Shown here: piece by piece, positions 11,810-23,294 of the stretch
How positions within the stretch are numbered: position 1 is the first letter of the stretch
Layout of the letters: each line of letters begins with the position of its first letter
NCBI GenBank assembly: GCA_014843695.1
Contig: CM026401.1
Coordinates: 51,329,450-51,393,449, forward strand
Direction of reading: 5' to 3'
From: Archivesica marissinica
Taxonomy: Eukaryota; Mollusca; Bivalvia; Venerida; Vesicomyidae
DNA length: 64,000 nt
Translations under genes and position numbers: made by a program
Notes under the pieces: model-generated
Databases searched by the model: none
What the model was told of the DNA's origin: nothing
What the model saw: the letters and a program-made list of their open reading frames with translations, nothing else

Positions 11810-11956
11810 GTATGTTCGGATCCCACTTGGGACGTCAAATTCTTTCATGTGATTAAGCTATACAGCTGGCTTGCAGAAGGTCTGTGGTTCTATCTGTGTA
11901 GATTTCCTCGCCTAACATACAGCTGGAGAGTCGCCGTGTGACTTTAAACCCAAAAC
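11810..11956 (+). mobile_element. SINE family D fragment
   Basis: Contains TCAAATTCTTTCATGTG, a GAAGGTCTGTGGTTCTA block and AGCTGGAGAGTCGCC as in the copies near 1.9 and 5.2 kb. A second tail fragment lies at about 12180-12260. Confidence 0.6.
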
Positions 11957-12165
11957 CAATGCAACCCGGGTTCGATCCTCGGACCGGGAAGTATGTGAGA
12001 TGGTACGGTGGTCGCCAGATCAGACAGATGGGTTTTCTCTGGGTACTCCGGTTTCCTCGCACACGAATGACCGCATATACGATTTCATCCGCGCCAAAGA
12101 GAGTGAGTGATTAATATAAGTTGTTAGAACTTGCTACGCAATCGTAAAATAAATAACCTTTAAAT
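11957..12165 (+). mobile_element. SINE family B copy
   Basis: Contains CCAATGCAACCCGGGTTCGA, CCGGGAAGTATGTGAGATGG, the GGTACTCCGGTTTCCTCGC body, and a tail GTTGTTAGAACTTGCTACGC followed by AATCGTAAAATAAATAA. It sits directly against a family D fragment. Confidence 0.8.
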
Positions 12166-12259
12166 GTATGTATATGCTCCAAAGGTTGACTCCACAATAA
12201 TAGCTGGAGAGTCGCCGTATGACAAAGCTGTTTGTGCGACTTCAACCCTCGAAATCAAA

Positions 12260-13030
12260 CGAATGAACAAATATTCTGGAACAAGCCAGACAGAGATGAT
12301 GGGTTTCACACCATGCTACTGTTTGTTAAGGCCGCTTACATAGCAACAAATTTAACGCATCTATGGGTCGATTCTCCCATTCCTATGTTGTACCAGGATC
12401 GGACGGGTTCATAAAGACACAGAAAATAGTCCTTGTTGTGCCATGCTTTATTTTATACAATTGTACAATGAAACACTTCATACACAACAATTTGTAAAAC
12501 AGTACATAACAAATATTTGTTTAAACATTAATATATATGTCTATCCACCCCTGACAGGTCATCCCCCACCATGGTATAACCCAGCATCAGTAGTATGCAG
12601 TTATTGTTATATGGGCCGTTAACCCACTGACCCCAACATCAGCAGGGATCATCTACTGGTATTTAGAACATTGGATCAACCATTCTGTGGTTGTCGCCAA
12701 CATTTCCACATCCCATCCCCGTCTAAAATGCCCACAGTCTGAGATTTCTCCCAAGCCACTTATCAAGGTAGCCATACCCTCTTCTTTCCCCCTCCTCCAG
12801 TGTTTAATATACATGTATATACAACTTAAAATATATATAATTAACATATCGCATAAAAACACACGATTATAACAAAACAATACAACAATGTTGATTGAAT
12901 AACAGATCAGTAATGTCGGTAATAAATATTGTAGAAACATTATGAAAATGACTAGGAATACTTTTATCAAATGCGTAACACTGCATAATTACCTTCCGAA
13001 ATATCACTACGCCACACCAGGTGCGGAAGA
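12260..13030. other. Intergenic, no supported gene
   Basis: AT-rich, with a minus-strand AATAAA (near 12452) and small open frames on both strands. None resembles a known protein or has a convincing splice structure. A 3' untranslated region of an unseen minus-strand transcript is possible but not shown. Confidence 0.45.
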
Positions 13031-13200
13031 CCCCCGAGTTCTGGAGCCATTGCGATTGTGCCCTTATACAAGGCATTTAAATTGCCTCGTGTCGATGGAT
13101 TCCGTCAGGAATGAGGTCTCGTGGGGGGGGGGGGGGATTAATAAATGTTGTAAGAACTTGTTTCACAATCAAGCTAAACTAAAATTTGTATAAACTAATA
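13030..13200 (+). mobile_element. SINE family C copy
   Basis: Plus-strand, 5'-truncated copy with GGCATTTAAATTGCCTCG, AGGAATGAGGTCTCG interrupted by a G run, and the tail CAATCAAGCTAAACTAAAATT. Confidence 0.75.
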
Positions 13201-13424
13201 TAATTATCTTCCAAAATATCACAGAGATTTGGTATGTTGGGGGGTACTAGAAATTTAGGTACATGGATTCTACTTGATAGGATGCCAGATTTCATACTGA
13301 TCAACAAAATGACCCTACCTCAAACAGTTTTAAACATATCTGTCCAAATACAATGCCTAGCTTTATATTGTCCTTCAAACACAACTTTAATCTACATGCA
13401 TGTATACTTTCAAAACTGTTGTCA

Positions 13425-13805
13425 AATTCAACCAATCATATTTTGCGATTGATTTCATTGGCTGTATCCAAGTGCAATTGACAAAGTAACGATAACTATT
13501 CTGAGGTTTAGGTCATGCTCTGATTGATTTCATTGGCTGTATCCAAGTACAATTGACAAGGTAAAGATAACTATTCTGAGGTTTGGGTCACGCTCCGATT
13601 GATTTCATTGGCTGTATCCAAGTACAATTGACAAGGTAAAGATAACTATTCTGAGGTTTGGGTCACGCTCCGATTGATTTCATTGGCTGTATCCAAGTAC
13701 AATTGACAAGGTAAAGATAACTATTATGAGGTTTGGGTCACGCTCTGATTGATTTCATTGGCTGTATCCAAGTGCAATTGACAAGGTAACGATAACTATT
13801 CTGAG
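13425..13805. repeat. 73-bp tandem repeat, five copies
   Basis: Units around GATTGATTTCATTGGCTGTA, CAATTGACAAGGTAAAG and ATAACTATTCTGAGGTTTGG. Copies are highly similar, so expansion looks recent. No coding signal. Confidence 0.9.
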
Positions 13806-14074
13806 GCCTGTATTTGAGTGCAATTCATAAGTACGCAAACGAGTTGATGGAGTCAATCTTTCAGATTGGTTTCGGTGGAATGTAGTAAGATCCAACTTTA
13901 TCGTTTACCAAAAGTTTTACAAACAAAGTTAAACACTTAAATGTCAATTACATACATGCACTGGTCAGTATAACAAAGTAGGTAAATGGTATGAATGTTT
14001 GGAAGACGCACGAGTGAGCAAGTCACATAAATGCTGAATATATACAATAATTACCATTGAGTTCTACAGGCTAT

Positions 14075-15055
14075 ACGTCTGTAATGGACTATTTTATTGT
14101 GAAGAATCCATTACAGCAGGGTGAATGGGTATATCAACCCTGTATTTCTGTAATGGACTATTTTATTGTGAAGAATCCATTACAGGAGGGTGAATGGGTA
14201 TATCAACCCTGTATTTCAGTAATGGACTATTTTATTGTGAAGAATCCATTACAGCAGGGTGAATGGGTATATCAACCCTGTATTTCAGTAATGGACTATT
14301 TTATTGTGAAGAATCCATTACAGGAGGGTGAATGGGTATATCAACCCTGTATTTCTGTAATGGACTATTTTATTGTGAAGAATCCATTACAGCAGGGTGA
14401 ATGGGTATATCAACCCTGTATTTCTGTAATGGACTATTTTATTGTGAAGAATCCATTACAGCAGGGTGAATGGGTATATCAACCCTGTATTTCTGTAATG
14501 GACTATTTTATTGTGAAGAATCCATTACAGGAGGGTGAATGGGTATATCAACCCTGTATTTCAGTAATGGACTATTTTATTGTGAAGAATCCATTACAGC
14601 AGGGTGAATGGGTATATCAACCCTGTATTTCAGTAATGGACTATTTTATTGTGAAGAATCCATTACAGGAGGGTGAATGGGTATATCAACCCTGTATTTC
14701 AGTAATGGACTATTTTATTGTGAAGAATCCATTACAGCAGGGTGAATGGGTATATCAACCCTGTATTTCAGTAATGGACTATTTTATTGTGAAGAATCCA
14801 TTACAGGAGGGTGAATGGGTATATCAACCCTGTATTTCGTAATGGACTATTTTATTGTGAAGAATCCATTACAGCAGGGTGAATGGGTATATCAACCCTG
14901 TATTTCAGTAATGGACTATTTTATTGTGAAGAATCCATTACAGCAGGGTGAATGGGTATATCAACCCTGTATTTCTGTAATGGACTATTTTATTGTGAAG
15001 AATCCATTACAGGAGGGTGAATGGGTATATCAACCCTGTATTTCTGTAATGGACT
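14075..15055. repeat. 69-bp minisatellite of paired palindromes, about 14 copies
   Basis: Each 69-bp unit is two hairpins: CTGTAATGGA...TCCATTACAG and CAGGGT...ACCCTG. Units alternate between GCAGGG and GGAGGG variants, suggesting a two-unit higher-order repeat. The period is a multiple of three, so a 261-codon frame of a 23-residue repeat stays open from 14057. It lacks splice or family evidence and is probably not a gene. Confidence 0.93.
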
Positions 15056-15059
15056 CTTC

Positions 15060-16010
15060 CATGTTTAGTTTATTCTGTACCTCGATCACTACGACTAGAA
15101 TGTGGCAATAAAACAAATAATCACAACAAAAAACCAGATCATTGAAAATGCATCTGATGCCGCTCGTTGTAATCGCAAATATGTCAAAACAGTGAACAAA
15201 TTCATACCACCAAAACAACATAATATAGGCGACAGTGAGATAATCGGTACTATTATTTAACCTGCCGAATAAATTGGACGGAATGTTATGCAAACAACAT
15301 CGATAGATCCAGATCACGCCGCGTTCTGTGCTGTCTGTAAAAGCGACTATTTGTGATTGGCAGGTTACTGGTAAACATTCATAAACAAACATGCAAATAT
15401 TAAACATTTGAGCGATGTTGCGAGATTTCCAACGTCTTCTAAATATAGCAACATTTGGGGAAACTGCTATTACTGACATCGCTATGCGCAACAGGCACAA
15501 ACATGCCAAAATCAGTATTCAACTCGGTATTTTACGTTGAAATTGAACATTTTGTAGCATGGATAATTATTATAGATTTTCAAATTCATTTAACATTTTA
15601 AAAAAAATTTACATTATTTGTCTGCAGTGAAATATTATGTTGACGTCTGTAAGTTACACTATTTTGAAATTCATTTTAAAGAAATTATCATTACCGGTAT
15701 TTACAATTTGTCTGCAATGAAATATTACATCCACTTCTGTAAGTTACGCTCAGTTTTTCTTGAGATACAGAATCCATTACGTTAATTATATGTATATTAC
15801 ATGTTTCGATCATACCATTATGCGAAATAATCGTGCAACACAGACTACCTAATTAGCTTTTATTACGTCATAACTCTGCATATATGACGTCGTACCACTG
15901 TGACGTAATACATTCACAGATGCTATCGTGAATATTCAGTAATCTTTCCTCGGTAAAACATTTTTAACAGAAGATAGGATAGAATATTAGGTTACTGTGT
16001 TATACAGTCA
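15060..16010. other. Intergenic, no supported gene
   Basis: A 159-codon frame on the minus strand (15030-15509) starts in the minisatellite and resembles no family I know. The rest is AT-rich, with a short imperfect duplication around TGAAATATTA near 15628 and 15719. Confidence 0.45.
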
Positions 16011-16073
16011 AACTTGTATTAAGAGACCACCAAAGGGAAAGGCAAAAAGCGGTCTCTAAGCAGGAATGGTCTC

Positions 16074-16430
16074 TTAACCCTTTCCTTCATTGAGATTTAG
16101 GTTAATATACTATTATATCTCCATACAAACAATAGCCATTTAGCTATCATGCAGTGGATAAGTAGTCGCCATATCTATCCCACCTCCATAGATATTACTG
16201 GGACTACATAGATTTAGGTTAATATACTATTATATCTCCATACAAACAATAGCCATTTAGCTATCATGCAGTGGATAAGTAGTCGCCATATCTATCCCAC
16301 CTCCATATATATTACATGGGCTTCATGAGATTCTGGCCGTTATTATGAACATTGGTTTGGCTACTACATTTTCAATGTATGTCGTATGGGTAATGGCGTC
16401 AAGAGGTGCTTCTATGAGGGAAAGGGTTAA
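16074..16430. mobile_element. TTAA-flanked MITE with internal duplication
   Basis: Bounded by TTAA with inverted ends TTAACCCTTTCCTTCAT and (reverse) TTAACCCTTTCCCTCAT. The interior holds about 95 bp twice (about 16096-16190 and 16212-16306). It abuts a piece of the CAGTCAAAC MITE at 16012. Confidence 0.7.
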
Positions 16431-16487
16431 TACAAACTAATTTGTCCTTTAACAACAGAAACGGTTCACCCCTGTTTAAGTAATCAG

Positions 16488-16654
16488 TTAAAGCGACATT
16501 ACATCACAAAAAGCCATAAAAATGCAAACAAACCGCGTATACGACACTTGTTTATTAGTTGAAATACTCAGTTTTTTAGGGGGAAATTATACCATATAAT
16601 AGGAAAGTACATTCTGTATAAATTTGCATTTTCACTGATGTAGTGTCGCTTTAA
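16488..16654. mobile_element. Short TTAA-flanked MITE
   Basis: A 167-bp element with inverted ends TTAAAGCGACATTACATCA and (reverse) TTAAAGCGACACTACATCA. No ORF. Confidence 0.7.
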
Positions 16655-17535
16655 CACATAATGTTAATGTCGCCAAACTATCATCCAATCAAATTGTAAT
16701 ATTATATCATTTAGACATGAACCGAAACCACGTATATATACATGTAGGCTTTAGCACCTGGACATCATGGAATGTAACATATTTAACTACGCGTCAAGGC
16801 GCTATATATCTCGGTGCTTTCGTTGACTGCACACTAGTGGTGAAAATCTGTCGTGCAATTTCATGATAATTGTATCGTAACAACACTATTCTAATTAAAT
16901 ACCATTCATATTTTTCAGTTACAAATAAGAAAAACACATTCATGAATTGTTGTCTGCTACAATTATTTGAATTATTTATAGCCTTTATTTTACCCAGCAT
17001 GCAGAGTAGTTTTTTCAGGAATTTTTTAAAAATTCTTTTCAAATTTTCAGTATTTTTTTGCATAGACGAAGAACAAACTACCAATTTCAGTAAATTGTTC
17101 ATATTTAGGGTTTTCAGGGAGTAATTAAAGTCCAATTCATGTTAACGACAGTATAACATCAGTATACACAGGGTTCCCTCTGTCTGAATTTTTGTCTGTG
17201 CCATTTCTGTCACCAATTGAAAAAAACTAGAGCCAATTTGAAAAACTTGGAGCCAATTAAGAACCGTAAAGTTTGCAGATGAATATTTGAAGCCATATAT
17301 TTCACAAAACATGTGTGCCAAATATTGTTGCAAATTCATAAAATTTAGCACCAGTTTTTGTCGCCATTGGCAACCGACAGCAGGGAACCCTGAATTGCAA
17401 CCAGTATTTGTAATGTTTTATTTACGATCTACAGCACCTATCACAGAATATCAGCATTACACATGTACACAATATTTACATTTCGTATCTGTATACCACC
17501 AGTATTCCATCATATATGGTATACTAAATACCATT
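16655..17535. other. Intergenic, no supported gene
   Basis: AT-rich. Short open frames on both strands show no family resemblance. The GGAGCCAATT motif recurs near 17230-17260. Confidence 0.45.
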
Positions 17536-17944
17536 TTAACCCTTTACTCCACATAAACGCCGTGTACCATCTTCCCACTTGTAGCCCAGATTCATGCCGT
17601 TATCTATTCCCATAGATATTGGTTAACCCTTTCAACACCACAGACCTCTATATAGGCTTACAAAAAGTGTAGATCCAGATGAGCTGGCTCGTGACGAGCC
17701 GTCTCATCAGGATCTGCACTTTTTGCAAGTAGTATTACTAATTTTAGACAAAATTACCCATCTTGATAAATGAACTGGTCCGAATGTAATTTTCTTATTC
17801 ATTTATTGGTCTAAGAATATCATGGACCAGTCCATGTCAGTTACTTGTTACTAAGAGTTAATGAGTACCGGTATATCGTATAAGTGTACTTACGTAGGAG
17901 ATAAAATGAGTAATTGGCCTCTTCAGCTGTGGAGTAAAGGGTTA
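17536..17944. mobile_element. TTAA MITE with a second TTAA MITE nested inside
   Basis: Outer ends TTAACCCTTTACTCCACA and the inverted TGTGGAGTAAAGGGTTA. Inside, 17623-17861 is a family 1 TTAA MITE (TTAACCCTTTCAACACCA end) in the orientation opposite to the copy at 18028. Confidence 0.75.
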
Positions 17945-18027
17945 CTGCTATGTTTGCACACTGCATCGCCCATCACGAATATCAACAATACACATGGCTA
18001 ACACCACTGCACGTTCATTCACTAATT

Positions 18028-18268
18028 TTAACCCATTCAACACCAAGTAACTGACATGGACTGGTCCATGATATTCATAAACCAATAAATGAATCAGAAA
18101 ATCACATTTGGACAAGTTCATTTATCAAAATGGGTAATTATGTCTAAAAATAGTCATATCACTGGCAAAAAGTGCAGATCCTGATGAGACGGCTCGTCAC
18201 GAGCCGGCTCATCTGGATCTACACTTTTTGTAAGCCTATTTAGAGGTCTGTGGTGTTGAAAGGGTTAA
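18028..18268. mobile_element. TTAA-flanked MITE, family 1
   Basis: A 241-bp copy almost identical to 10108-10348, with the palindrome GGCTCGTCACGAGCC. It ends 208 bp beyond the TTC36 stop codon. Confidence 0.85.
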
Positions 18269-18475
18269 TAACCTTTCATTTATTATCGCCTCTGCTTGTT
18301 CGGGGTGATATCGCCAGAACTATTTTTGTCATTTTATTCTTTGGAGGATAGAACAATTTTTTTTTTACATCCTCCAAAATGGCTAATATACTTCAGGGGG
18401 CGACGATAAATGAAAGTATAAAAAAATATAAATAACGGGTTCTGAGTTGGCAAGAAACATATTTTTCAAGAATTT

Positions 18476-21400
18476 TTATTCAATAGGAAGTTCCCCTTCA
18501 CCACTTTTCAGCTTTCCGATGACCTCTGCAAGCATCTGGTTACACAGAGCAGCATACGGGTTCATGGTTACGAGAAGCTGTTTGGCAAACTGTCCGCCAA
18601 GGTTCGCAGCATTCCGAAGATCCTCTTTGCAGCCGTCGTCATCCTCTGCAAGAAAATAAATCTGTTTTAAAAATATCGGCGTATATATTTATTACAATGT
18701 ATATAGTTTATTATGAAACCAGAAGCTTGTTTTGGAAAAGAAATATAATCATGTCTTCCCTGCTTCCAGTTGGTGCTTGAACTTGAGTTTGAGCCCTGCT
18801 GGAGCCGTTATTGTGCCCTTCGGCAAGGCATTTAAATTCCATGTTGCCTCTTCTCTCTCCCTCGTGGCGATGGATTCCACCAGGAATGAGGTCTCGAGAG
18901 TGATTAATATAAGTTGAAATAACTTGTTTCGCAATCGTGCTAAAATAAATTTGTATAAACTAAACTTGGAAGCTGTATAATTGGCTCATGGGAAGTTTCG
19001 CAAACAACAGGCCAGGGGATTGAAGACCTTGTCCAGACATGATGCATTCTTAGGGCAGGCAGGAAGTGTATGAAAAATCAAGCGAACACAACTAGGTTTG
19101 GTACGGATCGTTCCGGTCTAGATATGTAAATATCTGGCAAGGGGTTTAGAAGATCCTGTGTGGACAAAGTGTACGCTTTAAAAATGTTCAAAGGTCCGTA
19201 ACTCCATAAATCGTGCGGAGAGGGCATGCACAGCTACAGTTGATAGCGATCACTCCTCTGTAAGCTTCGTTAAAATCTGGCAATGGGTTTTAGAGAAGAG
19301 GCCCAGACAGAATGCTCGTGAAAAAACATCAGCCAAGTGTAACATGAAGTATAAAAGATATCATTCTGAGTTGGCAAACAAATATTTTTTCAAGAATGAT
19401 CTATTCAATAGGAAGTTCCCCTTCACCACTTTTCAGCTTTCCGATGACCTCTGCAAGCATCTTGTGACCTCTGCAAGCATCTGGTTACACAAGAGCTGCA
19501 TAGAGGATCATGGTTACGAGATGCTGTCAACTAAATTTGATAAGTGATCACTCCTGTAAAGTTTCATCAAATCCAACAAGGGGTTTCAGTCAGAGATGAA
19601 ACTTGGACAAAACGTGTTCATTAAAACTCTCCAAAGTGCCATAACTCTGTATAGGGTCAGCCAAGACGGAATGCACAGCCTGATACTGATCACTACTGCA
19701 AAGTTAGGTGATTGCAGTAAATTGATTATCATGATGCTATTCTCGTAATATATTTCTACCAAAACAGATCATCCCTGTTCATTTACAATCTACAACAGCC
19801 ATGTACCATTTAGTCGTCTGATAAGGCCCCTCTGGGTGTAAGCCTGACACGCCACACTACCCTGTCCGCTACTCAGCTCTATCGCTTTATTCAAGTCCTG
19901 CACGGCACCTGTAGACGAAACGTGAAATTATTATGTTTGTTACTATTGAAGGTTATTTAGTATAAACTTTATTTTACAATGATTGCGGAACAAGTTTTTA
20001 AACTTTATTTTACGATTGCAAAGCAAGTTTTGACAACTGATATTAATCACTCTCGTTGACTAGGATTAAAGCGTATATGTGGGAGGAAACCGGAGTACCC
20101 GGATAAAACCCACCTGTCCGATCTGGCGACCATCTCGCATACTTCCAGGTCCGAGAATCGAATCCGGGTCGCATTGGTGAGAAGCGAGCTCGCTAAGCAC
20201 TGCGCTAATCGGTCAGCCTGATATTAATCACTCTTGTTGGCGTGGATGAAAGCGTTATTGTGGGAGGAGAGCAGAGAACCCAGAGAAAACCAACCTGGCG
20301 ATCACCGTACCATCTCAGACTTCCTGGCCCGAGGATCAAACCTATGTTGCATTGTTAAGAAGCGAGCATGTTACCAACTGTGCTAATCGGACAGCCGCGG
20401 TATTGAAGGTTAATTTTATTTATAACTATAGTTAGTGCATATTCACCTGTCCTTTTTAGAGAAATGTAATGCCGATCAGTTTCGTAAAGCAATCCATAAT
20501 CCTAATATGCATGTGTAATCGTGACGTACAATACCTAACATGTATGCAAATAATGAGCAACAAGGACAGTTGAATATGCACTACCTACACCGGTATTTGG
20601 AAACAAGATTCTGCAATATTTACCAACCAGCCACTCTATGACAATGATTCTATTTTGAAGTCCTCTGGCCTTTAATTACTAAAATCATACATTTTATGAT
20701 TGGATAAATAATTTGTTGGTAAACATCTGACATGCAGCATGCAACTATTAATGTATGACCCACAGTCCAAGAGCCAGATATATATAGCCTGGTTCAATGG
20801 GGTAGGGAGTGCAGCTCTAAAGCAAGGACATAGCCCACAAACCTAAAGCAAGTCCCTCAGCATCCAGTACTCACACCGAATGTTACTCCTACAGGGGTGC
20901 AGCACATAGCCCTCAAACCTGAAGCTAGTCCGGGAGGGGGGGCAGCACCCAGCCCTCAAAGCACATCCCTCAATGTCAGTATTCAGACCTCAAACAAACA
21001 GGGTCAACACCCAGTCTTCCAATTCTACCCAGTCGGATAAACTAAATCATACCTGCTACATCGCCCTGAAGTCGCAAAGCCTGAGCTCTGTTGTTGTACG
21101 ATGAGGCATACTCCGGCGCACAGGAAATAGCCTGGTTCAAGTACTCCAATGCTGTGTCTATATTCCCAGACTCTGCCTCTCGGACACCTAGTACCTCCAG
21201 TTGTTTAGCTTCCTTCAGCTCATCTGTCACAATCTCCTCTATATTAATAGAAATAATTAGCATCCTTCATTTTCATGGTGGAAAGGAACTGATCAGCAAC
21301 TACCAGACTACCACTGGAACTGATCATCATCTAATGCTACCAGGAATAGGTAACTACCGGTAACTGGAACAAAGACAGTATATAGTTTAAATAATGTGCA

Positions 21401-21835
21401 ATTAGCAAGAGGGTCTCACAATTAATCACCTGCATCCAGACTTGTGCATCTCAATCATAATTTTCATATCTTCATCATTATGTTTAGCAATTTCCTCACC
21501 ATGTCAGAGTATGCTGACAATATTCTATAAAGAACGTCTCCTTTGTAAGCCAATGGAGATGGCCCACAGTCGACGATAGCATCGCATGTGGACATTTAGA
21601 GCAGCACATGCTCTCTAACTTAATTGCGATGTAAGGTCAACAGGTCAATCCATCCGGATACTATGCCAATTTTGCCATTTTTAACTGTCTCAGAACATAA
21701 AATTAGTAATGTGTCATCACCAACAGTTACGTCAGTTGGAATTTCCTCATCAAGAGTATCTCCGTATGGCAGACTGGGGTTGAAAATCCTCGTCAACACG
21801 TCTTTATCGTGAGTTGAAAGCTGTGAATTTTCCAT
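18476..21835 (-). CDS. TTC36: TTC36, tetratricopeptide repeat protein 36, complete
   Basis: Four exons on the minus strand: 21835-21721 (ATG), 21238-21053, 19908-19807 and 18645-18476 (stop TAA). All introns are GT-AG with phase 1 junctions, giving about 190 residues, matching the family's usual length (about 189). Exon 1 has the family's N-terminal FNPSLPYGD motif. Exon 2 carries the first TPR with [20 protein letters not shown]. Exon 3 has [17 protein letters not shown] and [13 protein letters not shown]. Exon 4 has [11 protein letters not shown] near the C-terminus. These are family-diagnostic stretches, so confidence is high. TTC36 is a small cytosolic TPR protein, probably a protein-protein adaptor; its role here is inferred only. 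Exon 1 uses a weaker GTGATG donor, chosen because it alone keeps the frame. A large foldback transposon starts 268 bp upstream of the ATG, and a broken extra copy of exon 4 lies in intron 3. Confidence 0.93.
18780..18965 (+). mobile_element. SINE family C copy in TTC36 intron 3
   Basis: Copy with GCCCTGCTGGAGCCGTTATT, GGCAAGGCATTTAAATTCCA and the AAATAAATTTGTATAAACTA tail. It is antisense to TTC36. Confidence 0.75.
19345..19535 (-). pseudogene. Degenerate duplicate of TTC36 last exon
   Basis: About 190 bp resemble 18430-18605, spanning the TTC36 stop codon and the end of the last exon (shared TCAATAGGAAGTTCCCCTTC). It is broken by a 24-bp internal repeat of GTGACCTCTGCAAGCATCT and small indels, so it cannot encode the TTC36 C-terminus. 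It lies inside TTC36 intron 3. Confidence 0.85.
20008..20217 (-). mobile_element. SINE family B copy
   Basis: Minus-strand copy, full tail to tRNA-like head, ending with CACTGCGCTAATCGG. It lies upstream of TTC36 exon 3 in intron 2. Confidence 0.8.
20218..20397 (-). mobile_element. SINE family B copy, tandem to the previous
   Basis: A second, more diverged minus-strand copy placed directly after 20008-20217 (ends TGTGCTAATCGGACAGCC), so the two form a head-to-tail dimer. Confidence 0.75.
20398..21050. other. TTC36 intron 2, remaining sequence
   Basis: Contains a loose repeat of CTAAAGCAAGTCCCTCAGCA-type units at about 20815-20960. No other feature recognised. Confidence 0.5.
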
Positions 21836-22094
21836 TGTTTTTGATCAAGGTGAACTGTTAACAAGTAGAATGTTGTAAAAGTAAATAAATATTACTCATA
21901 TTTTAGTATGCTCTTATTATATTCTACTTGGAATGCATCTTAGCTTAAATTGGGGATGAGTAGGTTTTTCAGTTGTTTTTTATATAAAAAAATTAAACAA
22001 AAATGTCCACCTACAGTATCTAGGTGTCGCACCACCATTCTGTTTATCAAATTTCGCTCATTAATAAGTTACATAATCGAAAAGGTTTAACGTG

Positions 22095-22103
22095 CTTGAA
22101 ACA
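22095..22103. other. Left 9-bp target site duplication (CTTGAAACA)
   Basis: CTTGAAACA immediately before the left terminal inverted repeat, repeated exactly at 31328-31336 after the right one. Confidence 0.9.
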
Positions 22104-22450
22104 GGGTCAGACTAAAACGCAGACGCTTATGCAGACGATATGTAATGTATAGGAAAACGCAGACAACAAAGGTATATAGTGATATCAGAAAACGCAGACG
22201 AAAGCAACATATAGGGAAAACGCAGACCAGTTGAACATAGAGTAAATTTATCTGTTTTACTGCAGACACATTGAATATATATAGAAAACGCAGACGAGTT
22301 GAATATAGAGTAAACTTGTATTATTGCAGACGCATTGAATAAATAGAGAAAATGCAGACAAGTTGAATATATATTAAAATTGTTTTATTTATCTGTGTTA
22401 ATGCAGACACATTGAATATATAGTAAAATGGTTTTAATACGCAGACATAA
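22104..22450 (+). repeat. Left terminal inverted repeat
   Basis: Pairs with the last 270 or so bases before 31,327 with only scattered differences, then continues as ATTGAATATATAG/GCAGAC subrepeats. Confidence 0.88.
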
Positions 22451-22836
22451 AATGTATCCTTGTGTATGCACTTATTTTACTAATAATGACCTTATTAGTG
22501 GAAATTGTTTACGTGACAAAACATAATAAGAAATTATGTGTTAGTAATTAGTTAGACACAAACAGTTGAAATGATCAACGGTCGACATTTAAATATACAA
22601 ATCAAATAAGGATAATAATATCCGATCATTAGTATTGTCCTTTAATCATGTTATATCTATCGGATTATTTAAATATCTATTGATATATGTGAAAACAGCC
22701 AGTAATTAATCCCCTTTGATAGTACTCATCACTTCTTACTACTGTAATATATGAGTAAACTGGTAAGTATAAATAGTAAAAATGAATACTATGTTTTAAA
22801 TTTCTGAAGGTTTATATATTAGACATACATGATCTT

Positions 22837-23240
22837 GTGAAATATAAGTATTGCTCTGTGATACTGTGGAATATAATACTTTATATTTGTGTAATTTTGA
22901 TCTTGTGGAATATAATAATTGCTATTTGTGCAACTGTGATCTTGTGGAATATAATAATTTATAATTGTGATCTTGTGGAATATAATAATTGCTATTTGTG
23001 CAACTGTGATCTTGTGGAATATAATAATTTATAATTGTGTAATTGTGATCTTGTGGAATATAATAATTGCTATTTGTGCAACTGTGATCTTGTGGAATAT
23101 AATAATTTATATTTGTGTAACTGTGATCTTGTGGTGGAGTATAATAATTGCTATTTGTGCAACTGTGATCTTGTGGAATATAATCATTTATAATTGTGTA
23201 ATTGTGATATTGTGGAATATAATAAGTTATATCTGTGCAG
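22837..23240 (+). repeat. Tandem repeat inside the foldback element
   Basis: Alternating units of GATCTTGTGGAATATAATAA with TTGCTATTTGTGCAACTGT or TTTATAATTGTGTAATTGT. Open frames over it (CDLVEYNN repeats) are period artefacts. It lies just upstream of the first SGNH exon. Confidence 0.88.
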
Positions 23241-23294
23241 CGTCCTTACTTGTTAATATCGTTATTTCTGCGATATTCATAGCGATATTTTACA

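Noticed and set aside
14057..15111. A possible 23-residue-repeat protein
   Set aside because: The unit length is a multiple of three and the unit is two palindromes; an open frame is expected without coding function. Kept only as a low-probability finding.
15030..15509. A 159-codon minus-strand frame
   Set aside because: Begins in repeat sequence, no recognisable family, no conserved motif.
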